In this document: positions 18,085 to 27,135 of the stretch, in pieces
Layout of the letters: each line of letters opens with the position of its first letter
Position numbering within the stretch: position 1 is the stretch's first letter
Assembly (NCBI RefSeq): GCF_019933155.2
Contig: NZ_CP082944.1
Location: forward strand, 1,242,001-1,306,000
From: Metabacillus dongyingensis
GTDB lineage: Bacteria; Bacillota; Bacilli; Bacillales; Bacillaceae
Direction of reading: 5' to 3'
DNA: 64,000 bases
Position numbers and translations under genes: made by a program
Notes under the pieces: model-generated
Told to the model about the DNA's origin: nothing
What the model saw: the letters and a program-made list of their open reading frames with translations, nothing else
The model's database searches: none

Positions 18085-19209
18085 ATGTCAGAACGCATTG
18101 AAACAATCTTGGCGCAAATTGGAAATCGAAGTGAAAACGTAACGGGAACAGTGAATCCGCCCGTCTATTTTTCTACAGCATACAGGCACAATGGAATTGG
18201 GGAATCAACTGGATTTGATTACATCCGCACTGGAAATCCTACTCGGGCGATACTTGAAAAAGCCATTGCAGAGCTTGAGCATGGAGATCAGGGATATGCC
18301 TTCAGTTCAGGAATGGCAGCGATTCAGACATTGATGGCATTGTTTAAAAGCGGAGACGAGCTCATTGTATCCTCAGATTTGTACGGGGGAACCTACCGTT
18401 TATTCGAACGGGAATGGAGAAAATACGGACTTGTTTTTCATTACGCTGATTTTAACGACGAAAACTGTACGCAGCAGCTGATCAATGAACGCACAAAGGC
18501 CATTTTTCTGGAAACTCCGACTAATCCTTTGATGCAGGAAACAGAGGTCAGCAAGATTGCTAAAATAGCCCGTGAAAACCATCTGCTGCTGATTGTCGAC
18601 AACACCTTCTACACGCCGATCCTGCAAACGCCGATTTTAGATGGAGCGGACATTGTCATACATAGTGCCACCAAATATTTGGGCGGACACAATGATGTGC
18701 TTGCCGGTTTGGTTGTTGCTAAGGGAACAGAGCTTTGTGAAGAGCTTGCACAGCATCACAACGCGATCGGGGGGGTGCTTTCTCCTTTTGATTCATGGCT
18801 CTTGATCCGCGGCATGAAAACCCTGGCCCTGCGGATGAACCAGCATGAAAAAAATGCCGGAAAGCTTGCAGTATTTCTTGAAAATCAAACAGAAGTGACA
18901 GAGGTGCTTTATCCTGGCAAAGGCGGAATGCTTTCATTCAGGCTGCAGAAGGAAGAATGGGTGAATCCATTTTTGAAAGCCTTAAAGACGATCACATTTG
19001 CAGAAAGCCTGGGCGGAGTGGAAAGCTTTATCACATATCCAGCGACTCAGACTCATATGGATATTCCTGAAGAGATTCGCGTTGCAAATGGCGTGTGCAA
19101 CAAGCTATTGCGCTTTTCTGTCGGAATTGAATACGCAGGAGATTTGGAAAAGGATTTAACAGAAGCATTTGAACTGATGAAGGAGGCGGAGAAAGTTGAG
19201 CAACGATGA
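18085..19209 (+). CDS. metI: Cystathionine gamma-synthase / O-acetylhomoserine thiolyase
   Basis: 374-residue PLP enzyme of the Cys/Met metabolism family. GDQGYAFSSGMAA binds the cofactor phosphate; VDNTFYTPILQTP contains the PLP Asp; HSATKYLGGHNDV contains the Schiff-base lysine. In B. subtilis MetI (YjcI) makes cystathionine, or homocysteine, from an O-acylhomoserine. The start is ATG at 18085. The 33-codon extension to 17986 runs through the riboswitch terminator and is rejected. Overlaps metC by 14 bases. Regulated by the SAM riboswitch. Confidence 0.95.
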   Translation: MSERIETILAQIGNRSENVTGTVNPPVYFSTAYRHNGIGESTGFDYIRTGNPTRAILEKAIAELEHGDQGYAFSSGMAAIQTLMALFKSGDELIVSSDLYGGTYRLFEREWRKYGLVFHYADFNDENCTQQLINERTKAIFLETPTNPLMQETEVSKIAKIARENHLLLIVDNTFYTPILQTPILDGADIVIHSATKYLGGHNDVLAGLVVAKGTELCEELAQHHNAIGGVLSPFDSWLLIRGMKTLALRMNQHEKNAGKLAVFLENQTEVTEVLYPGKGGMLSFRLQKEEWVNPFLKALKTITFAESLGGVESFITYPATQTHMDIPEEIRVANGVCNKLLRFSVGIEYAGDLEKDLTEAFELMKEAEKVEQR

Positions 19210-20380
19210 TTGGAAATTCGAGACGAAGCTGCTCCACAATCGTCAAAAGGTGCAAAAGGAAACAGGAGCGGTAAGCGTGCCGATCAATCATTCCTCTACT
19301 TTTCACCAATTTGACTTTGATGACTATGGAAAATTTGATTACAGCAGATCGGGGAACCCGACACGCGAGGCATTAGAAGAAACAATTGCCGAACTAGAAG
19401 GCGGTACCAAAGGATTTGCCTTTGCTTCTGGAATGGCGGCCATTTCAACCTGTTTCTTGCTCCTTTCTAAAGGAGACCACGTTCTAATTACTGAAGATGT
19501 ATACGGCGGAACATACAGGATCATCACAGATGTATTGAGCAGATTCGGCATTGAATACAGCTTTGTCGACATGACCGATTTGCATGAAGTGGCGTCACAC
19601 ATCAAGCCGAATACAAAAGTTATCTATGTTGAGACACCGTCAAATCCGCTTTTGAAAATTACCGACATCCAGGGCATTACGAAACTTGCAAAAGCAAATA
19701 ACTGTTTAACATTTTTAGACAATACGTTTTTAACACCAGTCCTTCAGCGTCCACTCGAGCTAGGAGTCGATATCGTGCTTCACAGCGCAACCAAGTTTTT
19801 GGCTGGACACAGTGATGTACTTGCAGGACTCGCGGTTGTAAAAGACGAAGAGCTTGCTGCACAGGTAGGGAAACTGCAAAATGCATTCGGTGCGGTACTC
19901 GGCGTGCAGGACAGCTGGCTTGTGCTCCGCGGAATGAAAACACTGAACGTCAGACTACAGCAATCATCAGCATCTGCGAGGAAGCTGGCAGAGTACTTGT
20001 CTAAGCATAAAGCTGTCCGAAACGTTTATTATCCAGGATTAACGTTCCATCCTGGCCACTCGATTCAGCGTTACCAGGCGGACGGACCAGGTGCCGTGCT
20101 ATCATTCACATTAGCCGATGAAGACGCTGTCCGCACCCTTGTTAAAAATGTGGAGCTCCCTGTATTTGCTGTAAGCCTCGGCGCAGTAGAATCTATTCTT
20201 TCCTATCCGGCCAGAATGTCTCACGCTGCCATGCCAAAAGAAGAGCGGGAGCGCCGCGGGATCTCGGATGGTTTATTGCGCATCAGCGTAGGCCTTGAGG
20301 ATGCAGACGACTTGATCAAAGATTTTGGGAAGGCCTTGGCGAAGCTGCCTGCACATGCTATTAATAAATTGAGAGCTTGA
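19196..20380 (+). CDS. metC: Cystathionine beta-lyase
   Basis: 394-residue PLP enzyme, paralogous to MetI. GGTKGFAFASGMAA, LDNTFLTPVLQRP and HSATKFLAGHSDV (PLP lysine) are present, and SLGAVESILSYPA near residue 330. It converts cystathionine to homocysteine, pyruvate and ammonia. It starts with TTG at 19196, inside the end of metI, with GGAGGCGGAGAAAG just ahead. The overlap implies coupled translation. Orthologue of B. subtilis MetC (YjcJ). Confidence 0.95.
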   Translation: MSNDDWKFETKLLHNRQKVQKETGAVSVPINHSSTFHQFDFDDYGKFDYSRSGNPTREALEETIAELEGGTKGFAFASGMAAISTCFLLLSKGDHVLITEDVYGGTYRIITDVLSRFGIEYSFVDMTDLHEVASHIKPNTKVIYVETPSNPLLKITDIQGITKLAKANNCLTFLDNTFLTPVLQRPLELGVDIVLHSATKFLAGHSDVLAGLAVVKDEELAAQVGKLQNAFGAVLGVQDSWLVLRGMKTLNVRLQQSSASARKLAEYLSKHKAVRNVYYPGLTFHPGHSIQRYQADGPGAVLSFTLADEDAVRTLVKNVELPVFAVSLGAVESILSYPARMSHAAMPKEERERRGISDGLLRISVGLEDADDLIKDFGKALAKLPAHAINKLRA

Positions 20381-20390
20381 TAGAGTTTAG

Positions 20391-20421
20391 GACGATTCCT
20401 TTGTGGGGAATCGTTTTTTTT
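20391..20421 (+). terminator. Terminator of metI-metC
   Basis: ACGATTCC and GGGAATCGT pair around TTTGTG, followed by eight or more T. Confidence 0.9.
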
Positions 20422-20585
20422 TCGTGTTGTATAGAAACTTTCGCAAGACAACTATGAAATGGATGGTCAAAATTATTCCAAATTGGACGGTTATTACATT
20501 TGTTCTTAATTGTATAATACGGTAGAGTTTATAAGTAACGCAGATAAGCTGAGAAGCTGCCTGTGCAGATAATGAGGTGTATACC

Positions 20586-20780
20586 ATGGAACTTGCAATA
20601 GGTTTAGTGATAATTATTGGAATCGTTTCACTTATTTCCACTTTATTAATAGCTGGAAAAGGAGATAAAGATTATAGGAACGCAGTAAAACGAAACACTT
20701 CCAATTTAACTTGGATTTACGTTATTGTTATTTTTATTTCTCTTATTGCAGTAGGCGTATATGTATCATGGTTTGCCTAA
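20586..20780 (+). CDS. Small two-helix membrane protein
   Basis: 64 residues with two membrane helices: ELAIGLVIIIGIVSLISTLL at the N-terminus, and WIYVIVIFISLIAVGVYVS at the C-terminus, joined by a basic loop. ATG at 20586 has GAGGTG 7 bases upstream. No family is recognised. Confidence 0.65.
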   Translation: MELAIGLVIIIGIVSLISTLLIAGKGDKDYRNAVKRNTSNLTWIYVIVIFISLIAVGVYVSWFA

Positions 20781-20965
20781 TTTAGATCATGTCAATAACC
20801 TAATGAAGCTATAAATCAGAAGAACGTGATAATAATTTTGTCAGGTGTACATTTCCTGTGGAAAAAGAAGAAAATATTGATTTAGGTATTTAAAGAATTT
20901 AGGACACATTATTAGGTTTATAGTGTTTTAAAAGTTCAACTATTAAAGGAAGGAGAATGATAAAT

Positions 20966-21415
20966 ATGACTTGGGCAGTTTTGATTTCATTAATTCTAAT
21001 GAGTGCTCTTAAAATAGTAATAACCTGTATTCCAACGTTTGGTGTTGAATGGCTTCTCAGCAAATTTGAGATTCATTCAAAACTTAGTGACTCAAATTCC
21101 ACACTAACTATTAATGGGAATTTATTGGAAGGTGAAGAAAAAATTCAAGTTATTAATTATTTTAACGAAGCTACATTTTTTAAAAAATATTATATCTATC
21201 CAGGGAGCGAGAAATTATTTTTACATCCAGATAACAGCGGGACTCCAATAGTTATTGATACTAAAAGAGGAAAAAAGGATGTTAGGTTATTTGTATACAG
21301 TTACAAAGATCACGTTTATGTAGTAAAACAGTACAAAAAGAAAATAGCCGCCTACAGTCTGCTTTCTGATAGCCTCCAAAAACGTTCGAATTCATTAACA
21401 GAGGAAATCGTTTAA
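20966..21415 (+). CDS. yfmQ: YfmQ-like protein
   Basis: 149 residues: one N-terminal membrane helix (AVLISLILMSALKIVITC), then a soluble domain with LEGEEKIQVINYFNEATF, KYYIYPGSEKLFLHP and GTPIVIDTKRGKKDVRLFVY. This resembles what I recall of B. subtilis YfmQ, of unknown function. ATG at 20966 is preferred because AAGGAAGGAG lies about 9 bases ahead; the ATG at 20957 touches the site. Probably membrane-anchored. Confidence 0.75.
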   Translation: MTWAVLISLILMSALKIVITCIPTFGVEWLLSKFEIHSKLSDSNSTLTINGNLLEGEEKIQVINYFNEATFFKKYYIYPGSEKLFLHPDNSGTPIVIDTKRGKKDVRLFVYSYKDHVYVVKQYKKKIAAYSLLSDSLQKRSNSLTEEIV

Positions 21416-21597
21416 AAACTTGGCATAATCCTTCTGCCAAAAAGAGTGCAAATAACTCACCTCAAGCATTCGTGACTAAAATACAGGTATCCGCCTGCCT
21501 CTCATTACTGCATCTTAACCGGCAGCTGAAAAAACAGAAAATACATTCTCGAACTTCCAGATGAATGATATTATTTTAGAGAGAGGTGTGAGATGCA

Positions 21598-21915
21598 GTG
21601 GGGTGTTTAGGTTTTTTGTTTAGACTCTTTTTTCTTTTAGGTGCGTCATTTTTTGTTTTGATTACAGGAGTGCTTGCCATTTTTAAGTTTATTGCGATTC
21701 CTTTTGAGGGGACCTTCGGTGAATTCCTGCAGATATACTTGATCTGGCTTGTGGGGAGCTACTTTGTTGGATGGTTCATTGAGGAAAAAATGAGAAATGA
21801 TGATGTTGAGACCGGCAGTTTTTTTATCGATGCATTGTTGTGGTTTAATGTTTTAAATTATAAAATGATCAATCAGATTCTCAGACGGAGACATAATCGG
21901 GAAAGCAGCCGTTAA
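21598..21915 (+). CDS. Small membrane protein, unknown
   Basis: 105 residues, GTG start with GAGAGGTG about 10 bases ahead. Two or three hydrophobic helices (FLFRLFFLLGASFFVLITGVL and FLQIYLIWLVGSYFVGWFI) and an Arg-rich C-terminus. No family recognised; the start is not certain. Confidence 0.6.
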   Translation: MGCLGFLFRLFFLLGASFFVLITGVLAIFKFIAIPFEGTFGEFLQIYLIWLVGSYFVGWFIEEKMRNDDVETGSFFIDALLWFNVLNYKMINQILRRRHNRESSR

Positions 21916-21976
21916 GTTTGACTATAAAAAAAAGATAAGCTATCTTTCTATACATATGCTGATCGGAAAACCGAAG

Positions 21977-22010
21977 GCCCTTAACATCCACTTGTTAGGG
22001 GTTTTTTCTT
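21977..22010 (+). terminator. Terminator-like hairpin before threonine synthase gene
   Basis: CCCTTAACA and TGTTAGGGG pair with one bulge and are followed by TTTTTTCTTTT, only about 18 bases ahead of the threonine synthase start. It may end the upstream gene or act as an attenuator for the downstream one. Confidence 0.6.
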
Positions 22011-22027
22011 TTAGGAGGGATTTGTTC

Positions 22028-23242
22028 ATGAACTATAGTTATCTATCACATTTAAGCTGTCCGAAATGCGGGGCGGAGTATTCAGCAGAAACGATTCAGC
22101 AGCTTTGCACGTGCGGATCGCCGTTACTGGTAAACTATCATTTGGATCAAATTAAATCTGTTTTGACGAAAGAAGAGGTAAGTCATCGGGAGAACAGTCT
22201 ATGGAAATATCATGAGCTGCTGCCGGTAGAAAATCCGGACAATATTGTTTCGATGGGAGAGGGCATGACACCGCTGCTTAAGATGGCCAGAATCGGAGGC
22301 GAACTCGGGATTCAACATCTTCTTATGAAAGATGAAGGTCTCATTCCAACCGGTTCTTTTAAAGCGAGAGGAGCTGCTGTCGGTATTTCCAAAGCGAAGG
22401 AACTGGGTGTGAAAACATTTGCAATGCCGACAAACGGGAATGCGGGTGCAGCGTGGTCACTCTATGCAGCAAGAGCGGGAATTGAGCCGTATATTATCAT
22501 GCCTCTTGATGCGCCTCTTATTACTAGAAAAGAAACAGCAATATCCGGTGCGAACTTGTATTTAATTGATGGATTAATAAGTGATGCAGGCAAAGTTGTA
22601 GCGCAGGTTGTAAGTGATGAGGGTTTTTACGATGCTTCTACTCTAAAAGAGCCATACCGCATTGAAGGGAAAAAGACGATGGGGTATGAAATTGCGGAAC
22701 AGCTGAATTGGAGTGTGCCTGATGTTATTTTGTACCCGACTGGCGGGGGTGTGGGCATAATCGGAATCTACAAAGCACTTCTTGAATTGCAGGAGCTTGG
22801 CTGGATCAGCAAGGACAAGCTTCCCCGTCTTGTTGCTGTTCAGGCTGAGGGCTGCGCACCAATTGTGAAAGCTTTTGATGAAGGCAAAACGGAATCAGAG
22901 TTCTGGGAAAACTCGCAGACGGATGCGTTTGGCATTAATGTTCCTAAAGCGATAGGTGATTTTCTGGTTCTTCAGGGAATTTATGATACGAATGGCTGTG
23001 CAATTGCTGTTTCTGAAAAAGAGATTCAAGAGGAGCAGTCACATGTTGCTGAATTAGAAGGCTGTTTTATTTGTCCCGAGGGGGCGGCGACTTTTGCAGC
23101 GGCACGTATTTTAAGAGAAAGAAACTGGATTAAAGAAGATGAGACAGTAGTCTGCCTGAATACAGGGCAGGGAATCAAATATCCGGAAACTGTTCATGCA
23201 GAAGCACCGCTTCTTCGAAAAGGTGAAATGCTGAAACTATAA
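22028..23242 (+). CDS. Threonine synthase-type PLP enzyme
   Basis: 404 residues of the fold-type II PLP family. An N-terminal zinc-ribbon-like C-P-K-C-G...C-T-C-G is present at residues 11-33. GSFKARGAA near 113 carries the PLP lysine. PTNGNAGAAWSLYAARAG near 140 and YPTGGGVGIIGIYKAL near 237 are also seen. It would convert O-phosphohomoserine to threonine. It stands alone, without hom or thrB, so it may be a second threonine synthase paralogue of the type seen in several Bacilli. ATG at 22028 has TTAGGAGGG ahead; the longer frame to 21956 reads through the hairpin. Confidence 0.88.
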   Translation: MNYSYLSHLSCPKCGAEYSAETIQQLCTCGSPLLVNYHLDQIKSVLTKEEVSHRENSLWKYHELLPVENPDNIVSMGEGMTPLLKMARIGGELGIQHLLMKDEGLIPTGSFKARGAAVGISKAKELGVKTFAMPTNGNAGAAWSLYAARAGIEPYIIMPLDAPLITRKETAISGANLYLIDGLISDAGKVVAQVVSDEGFYDASTLKEPYRIEGKKTMGYEIAEQLNWSVPDVILYPTGGGVGIIGIYKALLELQELGWISKDKLPRLVAVQAEGCAPIVKAFDEGKTESEFWENSQTDAFGINVPKAIGDFLVLQGIYDTNGCAIAVSEKEIQEEQSHVAELEGCFICPEGAATFAAARILRERNWIKEDETVVCLNTGQGIKYPETVHAEAPLLRKGEMLKL

Positions 23243-23322
23243 GCTTCTACTGGCCATGGCCGAAACATATAATTTACCAATGTACAGCATGTCTTGTACA
23301 TAATCGGCCGTGGGGGTGCTAT

Positions 23323-23697
23323 ATGTTAATTGAGCTAAGTGCTGTCGGAGCTGCTTTAGCGTTTATTTGTCTTGTCGGGTATTTGATTCAAACGCTCAGA
23401 AGGGGAATGGTTACACTCGAAGAGACTAATGAGACGCTAGTTGAGGTAAGAAAGGCTGTTCATGATTTGACTGGAGAGGCTGAGGATCTGATTCACTCTG
23501 CCAATCAAATTACAGTCGATGTGAAAAGCAAGATGAAATCGGTAGAACCTTTGCTTGAATCTGCTCAGGATATGGGCGAGGTCATCCACAGTGTAACGAA
23601 TACAGTAAAACAGGCGGCAACTGGGTATGGATATGGACTTCCGCCTGTGAAAAACGATAAGGCGCCAAACCGCGAAGTGAAAATTAAGCTAAAATGA
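23323..23697 (+). CDS. DUF948 (YtxG-like) protein
   Basis: 124 residues. N-terminal membrane helix LIELSAVGAALAFICLVGYLI, then an amphipathic coiled coil with NETLVEVRKAVHDLTGEAEDL and DVKSKMKSVEPLLESAQDM, as in DUF948 general-stress proteins (B. subtilis YtxG, YoxC). GTGGGGGTG lies ahead of the ATG. Role unknown, membrane-attached. Confidence 0.8.
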   Translation: MLIELSAVGAALAFICLVGYLIQTLRRGMVTLEETNETLVEVRKAVHDLTGEAEDLIHSANQITVDVKSKMKSVEPLLESAQDMGEVIHSVTNTVKQAATGYGYGLPPVKNDKAPNREVKIKLK

Positions 23698-23723
23698 AAA
23701 TTCCCCGGAAAGGGGAATTTTTT
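23697..23723. terminator. Bidirectional terminator
   Basis: AAAATTCCCC and GGGGAATTTT form a perfect stem between convergent genes (DUF948 and WYL regulator). Confidence 0.9.
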
Positions 23724-24657
23724 AATGGTTATACCGATCCAGCATGGCACGCGCATGTGATAATATCACCTCTATCAGTTCCTGCGGTTCTTCTACGAAA
23801 GCATCCCCTCCAAGCAAATAAAAGTATCTCGCCATATAGTTGATTTCATCAATAGGGATTTTGGAAGAGATGCTGCCTGTTCCATCATTATGCAGAGTGA
23901 TATGATCAGCAAGGGATGGTATGCTCTTGCATTCCCTCACTCCATTTTTGGTCAATTGAACCTTAAAAGGAATCTGTTCCCGCTCTTCCATTTTAGAAAC
24001 CCATTCTGACAGGTTCGTTCTTATAGATACTTCTGCATCCATGAACTTAATGCCGCAGATTCGGTCCACTCTGAATAATCGGTCTTCCTGATGGCTGTAG
24101 TCATAGGCTGGACAATACCATAACCCTTTAGATGCATAAATGCCATATGGAAGAATTTTGCGAAAGGCTTTTCCTTTTTTTCCCTCATATTCTATCTCGA
24201 TCTGCTTTTGGCTGACGGCGCTGACGAGAACATCATTTAAAAAAGGCGCGGAAACTTTCTGAGGAGGAGTCCAAAAGGAAATGTGATTCTTTATTTCGTT
24301 TATTTTCTTTTTGATTGCGTCATTAAATGATAAATATAGTTTATCGGAAGCGGCCTTAATTTCAGTTTGAAACGGCAGGGTTTGGTAGTGCATCAGGTGC
24401 TCATATGAAAAATATAAAGCCAGTCCTTCGTCTTCAGTAAAGAAAAGCGGCGGAAGAATGTTATTTTTCAAAACAGTGTACCCCCCGTGAGGTCCTTGTT
24501 TACTATATAGAGGCATGCCCCATTGTTCAAGCTCGGCCAAATCACGCTGGATAGTGCGGACAGATACTCCAAACTCATTAGATAATTCGTCTGCCGTTAC
24601 TTTTCTGTTCCGGTTTATGTAGAACAGGATACTGAATAATCGCTGAAATTTTGACAT
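23722..24657 (-). CDS. HTH/WYL-domain transcriptional regulator
   Basis: 311 residues. N-terminal winged helix of the DeoR/HTH_11 type (FQRLFSILFYINRNRKVTADEL, SVRTIQRDLAELEQWG), then a WYL domain with KILPYGIYASKGLWYCPAYD and LFRVDRICGIKF. ATG at 24657 has GAAAGGAAA ahead and gives the usual WYL-regulator N-terminus. It is divergent from the interrupted reductase gene, which in related bacteria is a plausible target. Ligand unknown. Confidence 0.88.
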   Translation of the reverse strand: MSKFQRLFSILFYINRNRKVTADELSNEFGVSVRTIQRDLAELEQWGMPLYSKQGPHGGYTVLKNNILPPLFFTEDEGLALYFSYEHLMHYQTLPFQTEIKAASDKLYLSFNDAIKKKINEIKNHISFWTPPQKVSAPFLNDVLVSAVSQKQIEIEYEGKKGKAFRKILPYGIYASKGLWYCPAYDYSHQEDRLFRVDRICGIKFMDAEVSIRTNLSEWVSKMEEREQIPFKVQLTKNGVRECKSIPSLADHITLHNDGTGSISSKIPIDEINYMARYFYLLGGDAFVEEPQELIEVILSHARAMLDRYNH

Positions 24658-24750
24658 GTTTTTTTCCTTTCTGATCACGACTAATTTTGTCGTCATTATC
24701 TGTTACTATGAAAGCGAAAGTCAATCCTAATTACTAAAGGAGATGTAAAT

Positions 24751-25688
24751 ATGAGCCGGAAGATTGTTTTATTCATTGCAATTAGTCTTGATGGATACAT
24801 TGCACGAAGACAGCACTTAATGCGGGCTTCAACACTAGATAAGTGCTTCAGAACCGAATTTGCAGCACTTAATATGGGCTCCGACACGATATAAGTGCTT
24901 CATAACCGAATTTGCAGCACTTAATATGGGCTCCGACACGATATAAGTGCTTCATAACCGAATTTGCAGCACTTAATATGGGCTCCGACACGATATAAGT
25001 GCTTCATAACCGAATTTGCAGCACTTAATGCGGACTTCAGCACCAGATAAGTGCTTCAAAACTGAATTTGCAGCACTTAATGCGGGCTTCTACACCAGAT
25101 AAGTGCTTCAAAACTGAATTTACAGCACTTAATGTGGCTCCGACACGATATAAGTGCTTCAAAACTGAATTTGCTGCACACCAGATAAGTGTTTCATAGC
25201 CGAATTTGCTGCACTTAATATGAGATGGGGATATCAGCTGGCTAGATGAGGTTCAGGGTGAAGGGGACAATGGCTATAGTGAGTTTATCGGATCCGCTGA
25301 TACGGTCGTGATGGGGAAAAAAACGTATGACCATGTTCTTGTTTTAACCAATAATCAGTATCCGTATGAAGGAAAAACCAGCTATGTATTTACAAGAAAA
25401 GAAACCAGCACAAATTCAGATATTCATTTTACAAATGAAGACCCTGTTTCGTTAGCTGGAAAATTAAAATCACAGCAAGGCAAAGACATATGGCTTGTTG
25501 GAGGAGCCGGACTATTGGACAGCTTTATGAAAAAAAATTTGGTCGATGAGTACATCATCACGACTGCCCCAATTATTTTAGGTGATGGCATTCCGCTGTT
25601 TAAGACAAATAATCCTGAAATCAGGCTAAAGCTGAAGAGCACCAGAAAGTTTAGGGAATTTGTACAGAATCATTATGTGAATGTCTGA
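24751..25688 (+). pseudogene. Dihydrofolate-reductase-like gene split by a repeat array
   Basis: Codons 1-20 lie at 24751-24810 (MSRKIVLFIAISLDGYIARR, with AAAGGAGATG ahead). The rest lies at 25224-25688, starting DGDISWLDEVQGEGDNGYSE and including VVMGKKTYDH, KDIWLVGGAGLLDSF and TTAPIILGDGIPLF. Together they give a 174-residue RibD-C/YyaP-like reductase of normal length. The 413 bp between them are the 52-bp repeat array. It introduces stop codons from about 24892 and shifts the frame (413 is not a multiple of 3). The 3' part alone keeps an open frame but has no start with a good ribosome binding site. Confidence 0.9.
24811..25223. repeat. 413-bp tandem array, 52-bp unit, inserted in a gene
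   Basis: Unit starts are at 24811, 24863, 24915, 24967, 25019, 25071 and 25123, each exactly 52 bp apart, followed by a shortened last unit and a terminal half arm. Each unit has inverted arms AGCACTTA (positions 2-9) and TAAGTGCT (30-37), followed by TCAAAAC.GAATTTG. The array begins and ends with the (A)GCACTTAAT arm. A GA dinucleotide is present on both sides. It encodes nothing recognisable. Confidence 0.95.
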
Positions 25689-25716
25689 AAAAACGCATGT
25701 AAGCTCCATGCGTTTC
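25688..25716. terminator. Bidirectional terminator-like stem
   Basis: AAACGCATG and CATGCGTTT pair around TAAGCTC between the reductase pseudogene and the convergent AraC regulator. Confidence 0.65.
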
Positions 25717-25723
25717 CTGAACT

Positions 25724-26965
25724 TTATACGAACAGAATTTCATCCGTCAAACGATATTCGCTCGGGGTAATGCTCACATATTTTTTAAAGGTAGAGCTGA
25801 AATAGTTCGGGGTATTAAAGCCAAGTTCATCTGCAATTTGCTCAATTGTCTGATCCGTATGCCGGAGCATCCAGACGGCGCGCTGCAGCCTGACGAAGGT
25901 TACATATTCTACAAAGCTGCGTCCGGTTTCCTTTTTGAAGAGTTTGCAGAAATAAGGGACACTGATGTTAATTTGATCTGCAACAATTTTAGTCGTCAGA
26001 TCACTTTGACAGTGTTCAGCAATAAAGCTTGTACATGTATTGATTTGAGGATGATCGGTTATTTCCTCAAAATAGCGAAGGGAGAGCCGGTTGTAATGCG
26101 GAGTACGTCTTGCTTTGCGTGCTTCCCGGTAAGAATTGGACAAAAGCAAAGGCTCTCTGTAAATGGAACCGACACCTATATATAAATGAATGCCATGTTT
26201 ATTTTTCAGTACTTCTATACCATGGAGCAATTTGCTTTCGCCTTCCTGCCAAGCCCGAATGGAAGAGAAGCCATGCGGAACCTGGATGAGCATAAGCAAA
26301 TGTTTTTTGTAAGCAAGAAAAGACGGCTGCTGGCCCACTTGGGAAAAAAGCTCTTTAAAGACTGTCTGAATGAGAAGAGGGGCAGATTCTGCTTTTTCCC
26401 TGCTCTGATTGTGAATAAATCCCTGTATAAAGCAAACTGCGTTTGGGACTGAGTTATCAGGAAGATAGGACCGTGCTGCAAACAGCTCTTCTTCTGATTT
26501 TACTTCGGCACGGAGCAGTCTGCGCAGGAAAGCTTCTTGAAAAGGAAGGAGACGGGCATCAGTCCCGCGGTCCTGTTCCATCTGCTGAACGATCGAATCA
26601 TAATTTGTTATGACTGCGCTTTCATTTTTATTGGACGTAATCACTTTTCTTAAGCTTTTAATAAATGTATGTTTTTTGACGGGTTTTACAAGCATGGATT
26701 GCAGCTGCAGTTCGATGGCAATTGGAGATGTTTTCAGCATAGATGTGTCAAGAAGCGGAAAGATGATGCAGTCATGGTGCTGTTTTTGCAGCCGGTGAAT
26801 TTTGACCCAGTCAAATAGCTTGGCAATCTCTACAACGGCAATAGTAAGAGAACCGATTTTATTGCCTTCATCTGTTTGCAGGGAATCCTCTAATTCTTCA
26901 TGTATCCATGCAGCCATTTTATCTTTTTCTGCTGTTTCTTCCACTATGAATGTAACGTTGTACAC
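25724..26965 (-). CDS. AraC-family regulator with receiver-like N-terminus
   Basis: 413 residues, GTG start with GGGATGGGG ahead. The C-terminal 100 residues are an AraC/XylS double helix-turn-helix (LTTKIVADQINISVPYFCKLFKK, then TIEQIADELGFNTPNYFSSTFKKYVSITP, ending near the C-terminus). The N-terminal 115 residues look like a response-regulator receiver domain (DCIIFPLLDTS, LVKPVKKHTFIKSLRKV). The usual phospho-acceptor region is not clear. The middle (130-290) resembles the linker of YesN-type regulators. It is divergent from the DUF485/symporter pair, so regulation of that pair is the likeliest role. Confidence 0.85.
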   Translation of the reverse strand: MYNVTFIVEETAEKDKMAAWIHEELEDSLQTDEGNKIGSLTIAVVEIAKLFDWVKIHRLQKQHHDCIIFPLLDTSMLKTSPIAIELQLQSMLVKPVKKHTFIKSLRKVITSNKNESAVITNYDSIVQQMEQDRGTDARLLPFQEAFLRRLLRAEVKSEEELFAARSYLPDNSVPNAVCFIQGFIHNQSREKAESAPLLIQTVFKELFSQVGQQPSFLAYKKHLLMLIQVPHGFSSIRAWQEGESKLLHGIEVLKNKHGIHLYIGVGSIYREPLLLSNSYREARKARRTPHYNRLSLRYFEEITDHPQINTCTSFIAEHCQSDLTTKIVADQINISVPYFCKLFKKETGRSFVEYVTFVRLQRAVWMLRHTDQTIEQIADELGFNTPNYFSSTFKKYVSITPSEYRLTDEILFV

Positions 26966-27135
26966 GCGTAATTCCCCATCCCTTACAGTATGTCTCTAGT
27001 ACTAGTATACATGAAATGGTGAATATATTAAATATTTATACATTTCTGATAATTTATTGTAAGGTATGCCGTTTCCTTCTATTGTAAAATACAAGCATGC
27101 AGTGAAAATAGATAAAAACAAAGGGGGAACGGATT

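Noticed and set aside
21418..21446. Terminator after the yfmQ-like gene
   Set aside because: TTGGCA/TGCCAA forms a stem but is followed by A residues on the plus strand, so it is not a plus-strand terminator.
24696..24887. Minus-strand 63-codon frame
   Set aside because: It overlaps the divergent promoter region and the first codons of the reductase; it has no ribosome binding site.
25308..25688. Independent gene of 126 residues
   Set aside because: It is the in-frame 3' part of the reductase gene split by the array; the frame is open further upstream to 25224 and there is no good ribosome binding site at 25308.
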